Origin: Galbitalea sp. SE-J8 | GTDB taxonomy: Bacteria > Actinomycetota > Actinomycetes > Actinomycetales > Microbacteriaceae | DNA length: 64,000 bases | Assembly: GCF_030345695.1 (NCBI RefSeq) | Contig: NZ_JAUASV010000006.1 | Location: forward strand, 1 to 64,000 | Direction: 5' to 3' | Part shown: one piece after another, positions 49,669-58,092 of the stretch | How positions within the stretch are numbered: the stretch's first letter is position 1 | How the letters are laid out: every line of letters begins with the position of its first letter | Program-made: the position numbers and the translations under genes | The notes under the pieces: generated by a model | Told to the model about the DNA's origin: nothing | Databases searched by the model: none | The model's input: the letters and a program-made list of their open reading frames with translations, nothing else

Positions 49669-50277
49669 GTGACGCGCGTGCTGCTCGTCGACGACCATCC
49701 GCTGTTCCGGCGCGGGCTCGCCTACCTGCTCAGCGGCGAGGGGTTCGAGATCGTCGGCGAGGCGGCAAGCGGCACCGAGGCGGTGGAGGCTGCGCGCGAG
49801 CTCGCGCCCGACCTGGTCGTGCTCGACCTTGGACTGCCGGAGCTGCACGGCATCCGGGCGATGGGACGGATCCTCGCCGAGTCTCCCGGCGTGCGCGTCG
49901 TGGTGCTCACGATGTTCGACGATGACAGCACGGTGCGCGAGACACTCGACGCCGGCGCGGACGGGTACGTGCTCAAGGACGCACCGCCCAGCGAGATCCT
50001 CGCCGCCCTCCACGCGACCGAGACCGGCGCGCGGCTGATCGGCTCCGGCGTCACGCTGCCCTCTTCCGTCGACCACGGTGCGCCGCGCGAGAGCGACGGC
50101 CTCACCGAGCGGGAGCGGGACGTCGCGGCCCTGCTCACCCACGGACTGGGCAATCGCGCGATCGCCGCTCGGCTGGGGATCTCCGACAAGACGGTCGCGA
50201 ACTACGTCGCCGCGCTCCGGCTCAAGCTCGGCGCCGCGAGCCGGCACGACGCGGCACGGATGCTTCGCGAGCGCTGA
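49669..50277 (+). CDS. NarL/FixJ-family response regulator
   Basis: 202 aa. Receiver domain 1-120 with Asp8/Asp9, phospho-Asp53 (LVVLDLGLPE) and Lys in GYVLKDAPP. A LuxR-type HTH covers about 140-197 (LTERERDVAALLTHGLGNRAIAARLGISDKTVANYV). The GTG start fits the corrected end of the kinase gene. It is the cognate regulator of the upstream kinase; the stimulus and target genes are unknown. Confidence 0.93.
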   Translation: MTRVLLVDDHPLFRRGLAYLLSGEGFEIVGEAASGTEAVEAARELAPDLVVLDLGLPELHGIRAMGRILAESPGVRVVVLTMFDDDSTVRETLDAGADGYVLKDAPPSEILAALHATETGARLIGSGVTLPSSVDHGAPRESDGLTERERDVAALLTHGLGNRAIAARLGISDKTVANYVAALRLKLGAASRHDAARMLRER

Positions 50278-50388
50278 TCCCGCTCTCGAACCGCGCGGCG
50301 AGCACGCCGCCCCGTCACGCGGGGCACGGGCCGCCGTCGCCGCTGCTCGCCCCGATCGCGGCCCGCGGTCACCCCGGATGCCGCCGGG

Positions 50389-52059
50389 TCACGCCTCGAT
50401 GACGACCGGCACGATCATCGGCCGGCGGCGGTGCGTCACGTTGACCCAGCGGCCCACCGTGCGGCGGATCGCCTGCTGGAAGACGTACGTGTCGCGCGTG
50501 CCGTTGGCCGCGGCATCCTCGAGCGCCTTGCGCACCGCCGGCAGCACGCCGTCGAAGACCTTCTCGTCCTCGGCGAAGCCGCGCGCCTGGATCTCCGGAC
50601 CCACGATCACCCGGCCGGTCTGCGCGTCGATCGCCACGAAGATGGAGATGAAGCCCTCCTCGGCGAGGATGCGGCGGTCCTTCAGGTCGGCATCCGTGAT
50701 CTCGCCGACGCTCGAGCCGTCGACGTAGACGTAGCCGAGGTCGAGCTGCCCGACCACGGTCGCCTCGCCGTCGCGCACGTCGACCACGGTGCCGTTCTCG
50801 GCCACGATCGCGTTCGGCACCCCGGACTGCTCGGCGAGAGCCGCGTTCGCGACGAGGTGGCGCACCTCGCCGTGCACGGGCAGCACGTTCTTCGGCTTCA
50901 GGATGTTGTAGCAGTAGAGCAGTTCGCCCGCGGCCGCGTGGCCCGAGACGTGCACCCTCGCGTTGCCCTTGTGCACGACGTTCGCGCCGAGCTTCATGAG
51001 CCCGTTGATCACCCGGTAAACGGCGTTCTCGTTGCCCGGGATGAGGGAGCTTGCGAGGATCACCGTGTCGCCGGGACCGGGCGTGATCTGGTGGTCGAGG
51101 TTCGCCATCCGTGCCAGCACCGCCATCGGCTCGCCCTGGCTGCCGGTCGACATGTAGACGATCTTGTCCTCGGGCACGTCGCCCGCTCTCTTGAGGTCGA
51201 GCAGCACCCCCTCGGGCACCTTGAGATACCCGAGGTCGGCCGCGATGCCCATGTTGCGCACCATCGAGCGGCCCATGAGCACGACCTTGCGGCCGTTCGC
51301 CGCGGCCGCGTCGAGCACCTGCTGCACGCGGTGCACGTGGCTCGAGAAGCTCGCGACGATGACCCGGCGCTTCGCCTTCGCCATCACCGACTCGATCACG
51401 GGACCGATGTCGCGCTCGAGCGGCGTGAACCCCGGGACATCCGCGTTCGTCGAGTCGGGCAGGAACAGGTCGACGCCCTTCTCGCCGATCCTCGCGAACG
51501 CGCGCAGGTCGGTGATGCGGCCGTCGAGCGGCAGCTGGTCCATCTTGAAGTCGCCGGTGTGCAGGGCGCGGCCGGCGGATGTCGTGATCGCGACCGCGAG
51601 CGCATCCGGGATCGAGTGGTTGACGGCCACGAACTCGCACTCGAACGGGCCGAGCTGCTCCACCTGGCCCGCGGCCACGGTGAGCGAGTACGGCGTGATG
51701 CGGTGCTCCTTGAGCTTCGCCTCGACGAGGGCGAGGGTCAGCGTCGACCCGATCAGCGGGATGTCGCGGCGCAGGCGCAGCAGGTAGGGCACGGCGCCGA
51801 TGTGGTCCTCGTGACCGTGCGTGAGCACGATGCCGACGATGTCATCCAGCCGGTCCTTGATCGGCGAGAAGTCGGGCAGGATCAGGTCGACGCCGGGCTG
51901 GGTCTCCTCGGGGAACAGCACGCCGCAGTCGACGACGAGCAGCTTGCCGTCCTGCTCGTACACGGTCATGTTGCGGCCCACCTCCCCGAGACCGCCGAGG
52001 GGCGTGACGCGGAGGGTGCCGGGACGGAGCGGGGCAGGCGTGTAGACGGTGGTGGGCAT
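50389..52059 (-). CDS. rnj: ribonuclease J
   Basis: Metallo-beta-lactamase-fold endo/5'-exoribonuclease for mRNA decay and rRNA processing. It has 556 aa. The metal site HGHEDH is at 81-86; the beta-CASP region (VIVASFSSHVHRVQQVLDAA, STGSQGEPMA, HVSGHA) and C-terminal dimer domain follow. It is 62 nt downstream of dapA in the same direction, a common actinobacterial order. Confidence 0.95.
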   Translation of the reverse strand: MPTTVYTPAPLRPGTLRVTPLGGLGEVGRNMTVYEQDGKLLVVDCGVLFPEETQPGVDLILPDFSPIKDRLDDIVGIVLTHGHEDHIGAVPYLLRLRRDIPLIGSTLTLALVEAKLKEHRITPYSLTVAAGQVEQLGPFECEFVAVNHSIPDALAVAITTSAGRALHTGDFKMDQLPLDGRITDLRAFARIGEKGVDLFLPDSTNADVPGFTPLERDIGPVIESVMAKAKRRVIVASFSSHVHRVQQVLDAAAANGRKVVLMGRSMVRNMGIAADLGYLKVPEGVLLDLKRAGDVPEDKIVYMSTGSQGEPMAVLARMANLDHQITPGPGDTVILASSLIPGNENAVYRVINGLMKLGANVVHKGNARVHVSGHAAAGELLYCYNILKPKNVLPVHGEVRHLVANAALAEQSGVPNAIVAENGTVVDVRDGEATVVGQLDLGYVYVDGSSVGEITDADLKDRRILAEEGFISIFVAIDAQTGRVIVGPEIQARGFAEDEKVFDGVLPAVRKALEDAAANGTRDTYVFQQAIRRTVGRWVNVTHRRRPMIVPVVIEA

Positions 52060-52121
52060 TCGGTCCTTCGGTGTCGGATCCTCGGGGCCGCGAGCCCCCG
52101 GTTCAGGTCTGAGGGGCTGGG

Positions 52122-53099
52122 TCAGCGGGTGGTGCCCGCGACCTTGGGCAGCGCGCCGCCGGCGGCGGCGTTGCGATCCGGGCGGAAGTTCGACAGGTCG
52201 ACCCCGTCGATGGGCCCGACGAGGGCGAACTCGTCCTCGATGACGGCCGCCTCGTGGTCCTCCGGACCGACGAGCGGGAGGCGCACGCGCGGGCTGTCGA
52301 TGCGCCCGAGCCCGTGCAGGATGTACTTCGCCGCGACCGTGCCGGGCACGTGCGTCATCACCGCGCGCACGAGCGGCTCGAGCGCCCGGTGCTCCTTCGT
52401 GGCGGCGTGCAGGTCGCCGCGGTTCACGGCGTCGACGATGCGCCGGTAGGGCGCGCTCGCGATGTTCGCCGTCACGCCGATGAGGCCGACCGCGCCGATC
52501 GCGAGGTGCGGCAGCACGTTGCTGTCGTCGCCCGAGAAGTACATCAGGTCGGTCTGGTTGAGCACGCGGCTCACCTCCGCGAAGTCGCCCTTCGCATCCT
52601 TCACGGCGAGGATGTTGGGGTGCTTCGCGGCGCGCAGGATCGTCTCGTATCGGATCGGCACGCCGGTGCGGCCGGGGATGTCGTAGAGGATCACGGGCAG
52701 GTCGGTGGCATCCGCGATCATCCGGAAGTGCGTCAGGATGCCGGCCTGCGTCGGCTTGTTGTAGTACGGCGTGACGATCATGACGGCGTCGGCGCCGGCC
52801 TTCTCGCTCGCCCTGTAGAGCTCGATCGCGTGCGCGGTCTCGTTCGATCCGCCGCCCGTGATGATCTTCGCGCGGCCGGCGCTCACGCTCTTCGCGACCT
52901 CGACGAGGCGGAGCTTCTCGGCATCCGTCAGCGTGCTCGTCTCACCGGTCGTGCCGGTGACGACGATGCCGTCGGCGCCGTCGCTGATGACGCGGTCGAT
53001 GTGCTTCTCGACGCCGGGCCAGTCGACCTCGCCGTCGGCCGTGAACGGGGTCACGAGCGCGACGAGCACCTGTCCGAACGGGGAGGGCGTCTCAGTCAC
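52122..53099 (-). CDS. dapA: 4-hydroxy-tetrahydrodipicolinate synthase
   Basis: Condenses pyruvate with aspartate semialdehyde, the first committed step to lysine and diaminopimelate. It has 325 aa from a GTG. The Schiff-base lysine is K167 (ILAVKDAKGD), with GTTGE at 49-53 and the tyrosine of LYDIPGR at 139. A C-terminal extension of about 25 residues follows the barrel. In many actinobacteria dapB-thyX-dapA-rnj are adjacent; here an extra gene separates thyX from dapA. Confidence 0.95.
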   Translation of the reverse strand: MTETPSPFGQVLVALVTPFTADGEVDWPGVEKHIDRVISDGADGIVVTGTTGETSTLTDAEKLRLVEVAKSVSAGRAKIITGGGSNETAHAIELYRASEKAGADAVMIVTPYYNKPTQAGILTHFRMIADATDLPVILYDIPGRTGVPIRYETILRAAKHPNILAVKDAKGDFAEVSRVLNQTDLMYFSGDDSNVLPHLAIGAVGLIGVTANIASAPYRRIVDAVNRGDLHAATKEHRALEPLVRAVMTHVPGTVAAKYILHGLGRIDSPRVRLPLVGPEDHEAAVIEDEFALVGPIDGVDLSNFRPDRNAAAGGALPKVAGTTR

Positions 53100-53147
53100 C
53101 CGTTCAGCGTACCGGCGCGCGGCGCGGGCGGGCGCCTGCCCCCGCAG

Positions 53148-53235
53148 CAACGGATTTCACGGAGATTCGCCGGGCGGAGGGGGTGCAGCCCGCCTGGGCT
53201 GTGATCGTGGTGCTGTTTATCCGTGAGATCCGTTG
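53148..53235. repeat. 88-bp palindromic element, locus B
   Basis: CAACGGATTTCACGGA at 53148-53163 and the inverted ATCCGTGAGATCCGTTG at 53219-53235. Total 88 bp. It lies 48 nt upstream of dapA and 34 nt beyond the end of the AbiEi/DUF559 gene. Confidence 0.85.
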
Positions 53236-53269
53236 CGGGGGGCGGGGCCGCCCCGGGTGCTCGCTGCGC

Positions 53270-54124
53270 TCAGGCGCGGTGCTCGTTGCGGGCGATCGCG
53301 GCGAGAAAGGTCGCGACCACGTCGTCGCGTTCGTGCAGCACCATGTCGGAATCGAAATGCAGCACATGCATCCGTGCACGGATGAGGCGGCCGTCCCGGC
53401 GGTTGTCGCGCGCTCGATCGTGGTATGCCCGCCCGTCGATCTCCACCACCAGGCGCTCGCCGACGAGGAAGTCCACCCGGTCGCGCCCGATCCACACCTG
53501 CTGCACGACCTCGAACCCGAGTTCGATCAGGATCAGCGCGAAAGCCGACTCGCCGCCGCTCTCCGACAGCACGCCGGCCACGCCCAGCAGGCGACGGTGT
53601 GACGGAGGCACACGGTCGAGGGAGCGCTCGAGCTCGCCACGGGACAGATTGCCGCGATTGAGGGCGGACTCGGCGACGATGAAGACGAACCAGGGCGGCC
53701 GGCAGTCGCACAGGTCGACGACCATGTCGATGATGTCGACGTGGATGCGGGATCCGGTGCGGCGGGACGTCCAGTGCACGACGACCCGGGCATCCGGGCG
53801 CTCGGAGAGCCGCACGTCGTGCCGATCGTGGCGCCGCAACTGCGTTCGATCGGGCAGCACCGCGACGTGCAGGCGCCCGTCGGTCTCGGGCACCCAGAGC
53901 GCCAGCCGCACCGCGAGCGATTCGCACGTGAGCCGTCCGCCCACGCGTGCCGCTCGCTGAACGTCCGGATGCAGGTGCGGCTCGCAGTACCACCCCTTGC
54001 GGATTCGCGAGATGACGCCGAGCTTGAGCGCCCAGCGGATGCCGCCCTCCGACCACCCCGCAGCGAGCAGCTCGTGGGTGGCGACGATGCCGTGGAACCT
54101 GGTGATCACGTCGTGCAGAGTCAT
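53270..54124 (-). CDS. AbiEi-like N-domain plus DUF559 nuclease-like protein
   Basis: 284 aa. The N-terminus (residues 1-50, GIVATHELLAAGWSEGGIRWALKLGVISRIRKGWYC) is the winged-helix region seen in AbiEi-type antitoxins. The C-terminus (about 195-280) resembles DUF559/VSR-type PD-(D/E)xK nucleases: ESAFALILIELG, then VDFLVGERLVVEIDGRAYH, with Asp and Glu-x-Asp in the expected places. Such fusions are common singletons in actinobacteria, with no proven function. There is no adjacent AbiEii-like toxin. The gene interrupts the dapA-thyX neighbourhood and has an 88-bp element on each side. Confidence 0.72.
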   Translation of the reverse strand: MTLHDVITRFHGIVATHELLAAGWSEGGIRWALKLGVISRIRKGWYCEPHLHPDVQRAARVGGRLTCESLAVRLALWVPETDGRLHVAVLPDRTQLRRHDRHDVRLSERPDARVVVHWTSRRTGSRIHVDIIDMVVDLCDCRPPWFVFIVAESALNRGNLSRGELERSLDRVPPSHRRLLGVAGVLSESGGESAFALILIELGFEVVQQVWIGRDRVDFLVGERLVVEIDGRAYHDRARDNRRDGRLIRARMHVLHFDSDMVLHERDDVVATFLAAIARNEHRA

Positions 54125-54186
54125 GGGCGGCACGGTGCCCGCACCGCGATGCGCGCGTTCCGCGGACGCGACGATCTGTGCGCGAA

Positions 54187-54274
54187 CAACGGATCTCACG
54201 GATGTGGAGGAGCAGCACCCTCGATAGCCCAGTACTCGTGGGGAAAGGTGGCCGGATCTCCGTGAAATCCGTTG
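54187..54274. repeat. 88-bp palindromic element, locus C
   Basis: CAACGGATCTCACGGAT at 54187-54203 and the inverted TCCGTGAAATCCGTTG ending at 54274, 88 bp. It is followed directly by GTGCGG hexamer repeats (54275-54300). It lies between the AbiEi/DUF559 gene start and the thyX stop. Confidence 0.85.
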
Positions 54275-54327
54275 TGTGCGGGTGCGGGTGCGGGTGCGGG
54301 GGTGAGCCGGGGCGGGTGCGGGGCGGG

Positions 54328-55089
54328 CTACGGCGCGACGCGGCCGTTCTTCTCGAACGCCTCGTACGTCAGGGGCATCAGCTCGGCGAAGTGCCGTTCC
54401 ATCTGCTCCGCTACGAGCTCGATCTCCCGCTGCGGGAACGACGGGAAGTGCGACCCCTCCCGCTTCGTGCGCAGTGACAGGAAGTTCATCAGCGAGCGAG
54501 CGTTCATCGTCACGTACATCGAGGAGTACAGCGAGAGCGGCAGAACGATCCGGGCGACCTCGCGCGCGATGCCGGCATCGAGCATCCGCTGGTACGAGGC
54601 GTATGCGGCGGTCGCGATCTCGCGCGCCTCCCACTGCGCGGTCGCGGTCTGCTCGGCGGTGCCGGGCGCGAAGTCGTACGCGCCGGGCTTGCCCTGCTGC
54701 ACGAGGTTGCGCTCCGGACCCGGCACGTAGAACACCGGACGCATCTCGCGGTACCGGCCCGACTCCTCGTTGTACGACGCGATGCGGTGCCGCATGAACT
54801 CGCGGAACACGAAGATCGGCGCCTGCACGTAGAACGTCATCGAGTTGTGCTCGAACGGCGAGCCGTGCCGGTCGCGCATCAGGTAGTTGATGAGCCCACG
54901 GTCGCGGTCGGTCGCACCGGTCCCGGCGGCCGCGGCGTCCAGGGTCTTCTCGCCCTGCGTCGACACGCGCGCCGCGAACAGCACGTCGGAGTCGTGGGCG
55001 CTCGAGCGCACCAGCTCGACGGTCATGTCCGAGCGGAACACGGGCTCGGGAGAAGCGGATGCGGCGGGCGGCACGGCAGCGTCGGTCAC
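54328..55089 (-). CDS. thyX: flavin-dependent thymidylate synthase
   Basis: Makes dTMP from dUMP with FAD and methylene-folate. It has 253 aa. The ThyX motif RHRIASYNEESGRY is at 100-113, and the C-terminal LRTKREGSHFPS.PQREIELVAEQM block matches. The GTG 55089 is used; a block of low-complexity sequence lies upstream. thyA is not in the window. It neighbours dapA and dapB as in other actinobacteria. Confidence 0.96.
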   Translation of the reverse strand: MTDAAVPPAASASPEPVFRSDMTVELVRSSAHDSDVLFAARVSTQGEKTLDAAAAGTGATDRDRGLINYLMRDRHGSPFEHNSMTFYVQAPIFVFREFMRHRIASYNEESGRYREMRPVFYVPGPERNLVQQGKPGAYDFAPGTAEQTATAQWEAREIATAAYASYQRMLDAGIAREVARIVLPLSLYSSMYVTMNARSLMNFLSLRTKREGSHFPSFPQREIELVAEQMERHFAELMPLTYEAFEKNGRVAP

Positions 55090-55280
55090 GGCCCACACGC
55101 TACCGGGCACGGCTGACGCGCGACCCGTGCCGCGCGGCGCACGGGTCGCGCGCGCGTGTGCCGCGGCGCACGGGCGACGTGCGGTCGGCATCCGCGCGGC
55201 GCACGGTCGACGCGCGAGTGTGCCTCCACCGTCGATCCCCGCCCGCCCTCCGCGCCACCCGCCATCCGCCGCCCGCGCTG

Positions 55281-55412
55281 CACCAGCACCAGCACCAGCA
55301 CCAGCACCAGTACCAGCACCCGCTCCAGCATCAGCACCAGCACCAGCACCAGCACCAGCACCAGCACCAGTACCAGTACCAGCACCGGCACCGGCACCGG
55401 CACCGGCACCAG
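55281..55412. repeat. hexanucleotide tandem array, 22 units
   Basis: Uninterrupted phase of CACCAG with variants TACCAG, CACCGG, CACCCG, CTCCAG and CATCAG from 55281 to 55412, ending 2 nt before the 88-bp element D. It lies upstream of thyX (start 55089). Any frame through it is translatable, but the repetitive products show it is not a gene. Confidence 0.85.
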
Positions 55413-55414
55413 CA

Positions 55415-55502
55415 CAACGGATCTCACGGATGGGCGAGGTCCACGTCACACGCTTACGGTGCTCGGAGGGCCATCCGCCGCGCGGATCCGTGAAATCCGT
55501 TG
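55415..55502. repeat. 88-bp palindromic element, locus D
   Basis: CAACGGATCTCACGGAT at 55415-55431 and the inverted ATCCGTGAAATCCGTTG at 55486-55502, 88 bp. It is bounded on the left by the CACCAG array and on the right by a GGGGC-rich run (55511-55545). The rest of 55090-55280 and 55503-55569 holds no supported gene. Confidence 0.85.
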
Positions 55503-55569
55503 CTGGCCGCCGGCGGGGCAGGGCGGGGCGGGGCGGGGCGGGGCACGGGCGGGCGTCATACCTCGTCAC

Positions 55570-56175
55570 ATGTCTTCCCCTGGCCGGGCTGCGCGCCCTA
55601 CCGTGTGGCGCGTGACCGCGCTCGTGACGATCGTCGCGCTCGTCGCCGCGTCGACGGCGATCGGGCTGATCTGGCGCGCTCGGCAGGGCCGGGCGCGCTC
55701 CGCGCGCGGCGAGGCGGCCGAGTTCGCGGCCCCCGGTGCGGACGTGACCCTGCTGCAGCTCTCGACCGAGGTGTGCGCCCCTTGCCGCGTGACGCACGCG
55801 GTGCTCGAGCGCGTCGCCGCCGAGCGCGACGAGGTCGCGCACGTCGATGTCGACGTCACGCACCGGCCGGAGATCGCGAGCCGGTTCCACGTGCTGTCCA
55901 CGCCCACGACTCTCGTACTCGACGAGACCGGCGCCATCCGTGCCCGGATCGTGGGCGCACCTCGCGCGACCGCCGTCTATGCGGCGATCGACAGCATCCG
56001 TCCCGCCCCACCCGCAACCGCCAGCACCCCCGCAACCGCCAGCACCCCCACAACCGCCAGCACCCCCGCAACCGCCAGCACACCCACAACCGCCAGCACC
56101 CCCACAACCGCCAGCACCCCCGCCGCACCCGCAACCCCCGGCACACCCGCCCATCTCGAAGGAGAGGCCGCATGA
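55570..56175 (+). CDS. membrane-anchored thioredoxin-like protein with repetitive tail
   Basis: 201 aa. One helix at about 14-36 anchors a thioredoxin fold; the redox site is CAPC (69-72) and the cis-Pro region is VLSTPTTLVLDETG. The C-terminal 55 residues are (T/A)ATASTP repeats encoded by six 18-bp units (56014-56121). Its stop overlaps the DUF4395 start (ATGA), a frequent thioredoxin/DUF4395 pair in actinobacteria. It probably works outside the membrane in thiol exchange. A GTG at 55603 could be an alternative start. Confidence 0.75.
   Translation: MSSPGRAARPTVWRVTALVTIVALVAASTAIGLIWRARQGRARSARGEAAEFAAPGADVTLLQLSTEVCAPCRVTHAVLERVAAERDEVAHVDVDVTHRPEIASRFHVLSTPTTLVLDETGAIRARIVGAPRATAVYAAIDSIRPAPPATASTPATASTPTTASTPATASTPTTASTPTTASTPAAPATPGTPAHLEGEAA
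56014..56121 (+). repeat. 18-bp tandem repeat within the thioredoxin-like gene
   Basis: Six units of (G/A)CAACCGCCAGCACCCCC encode TASTPA/TASTPT. The period is a multiple of three, so unit gain or loss keeps the reading frame and only changes tail length. Confidence 0.85.
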
Positions 56176-56675
56176 GCACCCCCGCCGCGCCCACCACGAC
56201 CACGTCCGTCCCCGCAACGGGCATCGACCCGCGCGGCCCGCGCTTCGGCGCCGGCATCACCGCGGTCCTCCTGCTCGTGACCATCGCGCTCGAACTCGGC
56301 GGCGCGACGCTCGCCGGCACGATCCTGTTCGCCGCGATCGTCGCCGTCTTCGCGTGGGGCGCGTTCGCCGGCATCCGTCGGCACCCGTACGGCGTGCTCT
56401 TCAAGCGCGTCGTGCGCCCCCGGCTCGCACCGCCGAGCGAGCTCGAGGACCCCGCTCCCCCGACCTTCGCCCAGGGCGTCGGCTTCGTCATCACGATCGT
56501 GGGCCTCGCGCTCGGTCTCGCGTTGCAGGCGCCGACGGCGATCGTCGTCGCGGCGGCGCTCGCGTTCGTCGCGGCATTCCTCAACAGCGTGTTCGCGTTC
56601 TGCCTCGGCTGCCAGATCTACCTGCTGCTCGCGCGCACGGGGCTCATCCGCAGGAACGGTGCGACCACGGCCTGA
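56172..56675 (+). CDS. DUF4395 membrane protein
   Basis: 167 aa. Four hydrophobic helices (about 28-45, 48-66, 100-120 and 122-150) and the family pattern IDPRGPRFGAGITAVLLL at the start and FCLGCQIYLLL near the end, with two cysteines two residues apart in a membrane segment. The genetic pairing with a thioredoxin suggests a role in electron or thiol transfer, but this is not established. Confidence 0.85.
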   Translation: MSTPAAPTTTTSVPATGIDPRGPRFGAGITAVLLLVTIALELGGATLAGTILFAAIVAVFAWGAFAGIRRHPYGVLFKRVVRPRLAPPSELEDPAPPTFAQGVGFVITIVGLALGLALQAPTAIVVAAALAFVAAFLNSVFAFCLGCQIYLLLARTGLIRRNGATTA

Positions 56676-56754
56676 CCCGTCCTAGGGTGAGGGCATCGCC
56701 GCGCGGAAGCGCGGAGCCGCGCGCCGCGCGGAAAGCCCCGACGAAAGGCGCCCC

Positions 56755-57180
56755 ATGGCCATCACGAGCGAAGCCACCACCCTCTGGTTCGGATCCCTCT
56801 TCGAGGGCCACGGCACGACGAGCCTCGACACCTCGGATGCCGCCGAGTTCCCCGTGGACTGGAAGGCGCGCAGCGAGGGCGAGGCCGGCAAGACGAACCC
56901 CGAGGAGCTGCTCGGCGCCGCGCACTCCGCGTGCTACTCGATGGCCTTCTCGAACGCGCTTACGGAGCACGGCACGGCGCCGGAGAGCCTGCAGGTCACC
57001 GCCGCGGTCACGTTCGAGCCCGGCAAGGGCATCACCGGCAGCCACCTGCTCGTGAGCGCGAAGGTCCCCGGGCTCGACGACGCCGCGTTCCAGGCGCTCG
57101 CGGAGGACGCGAAGAAGAACTGCCCGGTGTCGCAGGCGCTCGCCGGCATCCCGATCACCCTGGAGGCGTCGCTCGCCTGA
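56755..57180 (+). CDS. OsmC/Ohr-family peroxiredoxin
   Basis: 141 aa. Reduces organic hydroperoxides with two cysteines: Cys60 (HSACYSM) and Cys123 (KNCPVSQAL). TNPEELLGAAHSACYSMAFS is the family core; the length and position fit OsmC rather than Ohr, though this is not certain. CGAAAGGCGCCCC precedes the ATG, a weak ribosome binding site. It is 12 nt before the epimerase gene. Confidence 0.93.
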   Translation: MAITSEATTLWFGSLFEGHGTTSLDTSDAAEFPVDWKARSEGEAGKTNPEELLGAAHSACYSMAFSNALTEHGTAPESLQVTAAVTFEPGKGITGSHLLVSAKVPGLDDAAFQALAEDAKKNCPVSQALAGIPITLEASLA

Positions 57181-57192
57181 GCGGCGGCGACC

Positions 57193-58092
57193 GTGCACGT
57201 TCTCGTCGCCGGCGCGTCCGGGTTCGTCGGCACGGCGCTCCTCGATGCGCTGACCGCCGCGGGTCACACGCTTACGACGCTCACCCGAGCGGCGCCCTCA
57301 CGTCCGCAGCAGCACCGCTGGGACCCCGCGACGGGCGCGCTCGATCCGCGGCTGATCGACGCGGCCGACGCGGTCGTCAACCTCGCGGGCGCCCCGATCG
57401 CACGGATGCCGTGGACGCCGCGCTACCGGCGCGAGATCCTGCACTCCCGCGTGCACGCGACGACGACCCTGACCCGCGCCATGGCGCGCGCCGCGGCACC
57501 GCCGACCGTGCTCGTCAACGCGTCGGCGGTCGGGTTCTACGGCGACCGGCCCGGCGAGCGGCTCACCGAGGACAGCCCGCGCGGCGAGGGTTTCCTCGCC
57601 GACGTGGTCGACCGCTGGGAGCGCGCCGCGCACGGCGCGCCCGACGGCGTGCGGGTGGTGACGGCGCGCACGGGCGTCGTCGTCGGGCGCGGCGGCGCGT
57701 TCGGCCCGCTCGAGCTGCTCACCCGGTTCGGCCTCGCGGGCCGGCTCGGCCCCGGCACCCAGCACTGGCCGTGGATCGCGCTCGCCGACGAGGCTCGCGC
57801 GCTCGTGCACCTGGTCGCCTCCGACCTGGCCGGGCCGGTGAACCTCGAGGGCCCGACGCCCGCGACGGCGTCCGACGCGACCGACGCGCTCGCGCGCGCG
57901 ATGCACCGGTGGCATCCGTGGGTCGTGCCGTCCGCGCTGCTGCGCGCCGCGCTCGGCGGGGCCGCGCACGAGCTGCTGCTGAGCGACCAGCGGGCGGTGC
58001 CCGAGCGGCTGCTCGCCGACGGGTTCGTGTTCGAGCACTCGACGATCGAGAGCGCGATCAGCGCGACGTGGGGTCCGTCCGCGACAGTCTGA
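57193..58092 (+). CDS. TIGR01777-type NAD-dependent epimerase
   Basis: 299 aa, extended SDR fold. The Rossmann motif is VLVAGASGFVGTALL (3-17), followed by AVVNLAGAPI and the block NASAVGFYGDRPGERLTEDSPRGEGFLADVVDRWE that typifies the TIGR01777/YfcH family. A C-terminal DUF1731-like part follows (HPWVVPSALLRAALGGAAHELLLSDQRAVPERLLADGF). Starts at GTG/ATG after OsmC. The last 35 bp overlap the convergent TPR gene. Substrate unknown. Confidence 0.9.
   Translation: MHVLVAGASGFVGTALLDALTAAGHTLTTLTRAAPSRPQQHRWDPATGALDPRLIDAADAVVNLAGAPIARMPWTPRYRREILHSRVHATTTLTRAMARAAAPPTVLVNASAVGFYGDRPGERLTEDSPRGEGFLADVVDRWERAAHGAPDGVRVVTARTGVVVGRGGAFGPLELLTRFGLAGRLGPGTQHWPWIALADEARALVHLVASDLAGPVNLEGPTPATASDATDALARAMHRWHPWVVPSALLRAALGGAAHELLLSDQRAVPERLLADGFVFEHSTIESAISATWGPSATV

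Noticed and set aside
55281-55412. Possible CRISPR-like or VNTR locus
   Set aside because: Units are 6 bp with no spacers and there are no cas genes in the window. It is a simple hexanucleotide array.
55086-55427. A minus-strand frame giving alternating Val-Leu repeats through the CACCAG array
   Set aside because: The product is only the translated microsatellite; it has no plausible start or fold and is not bounded by coding sequence.
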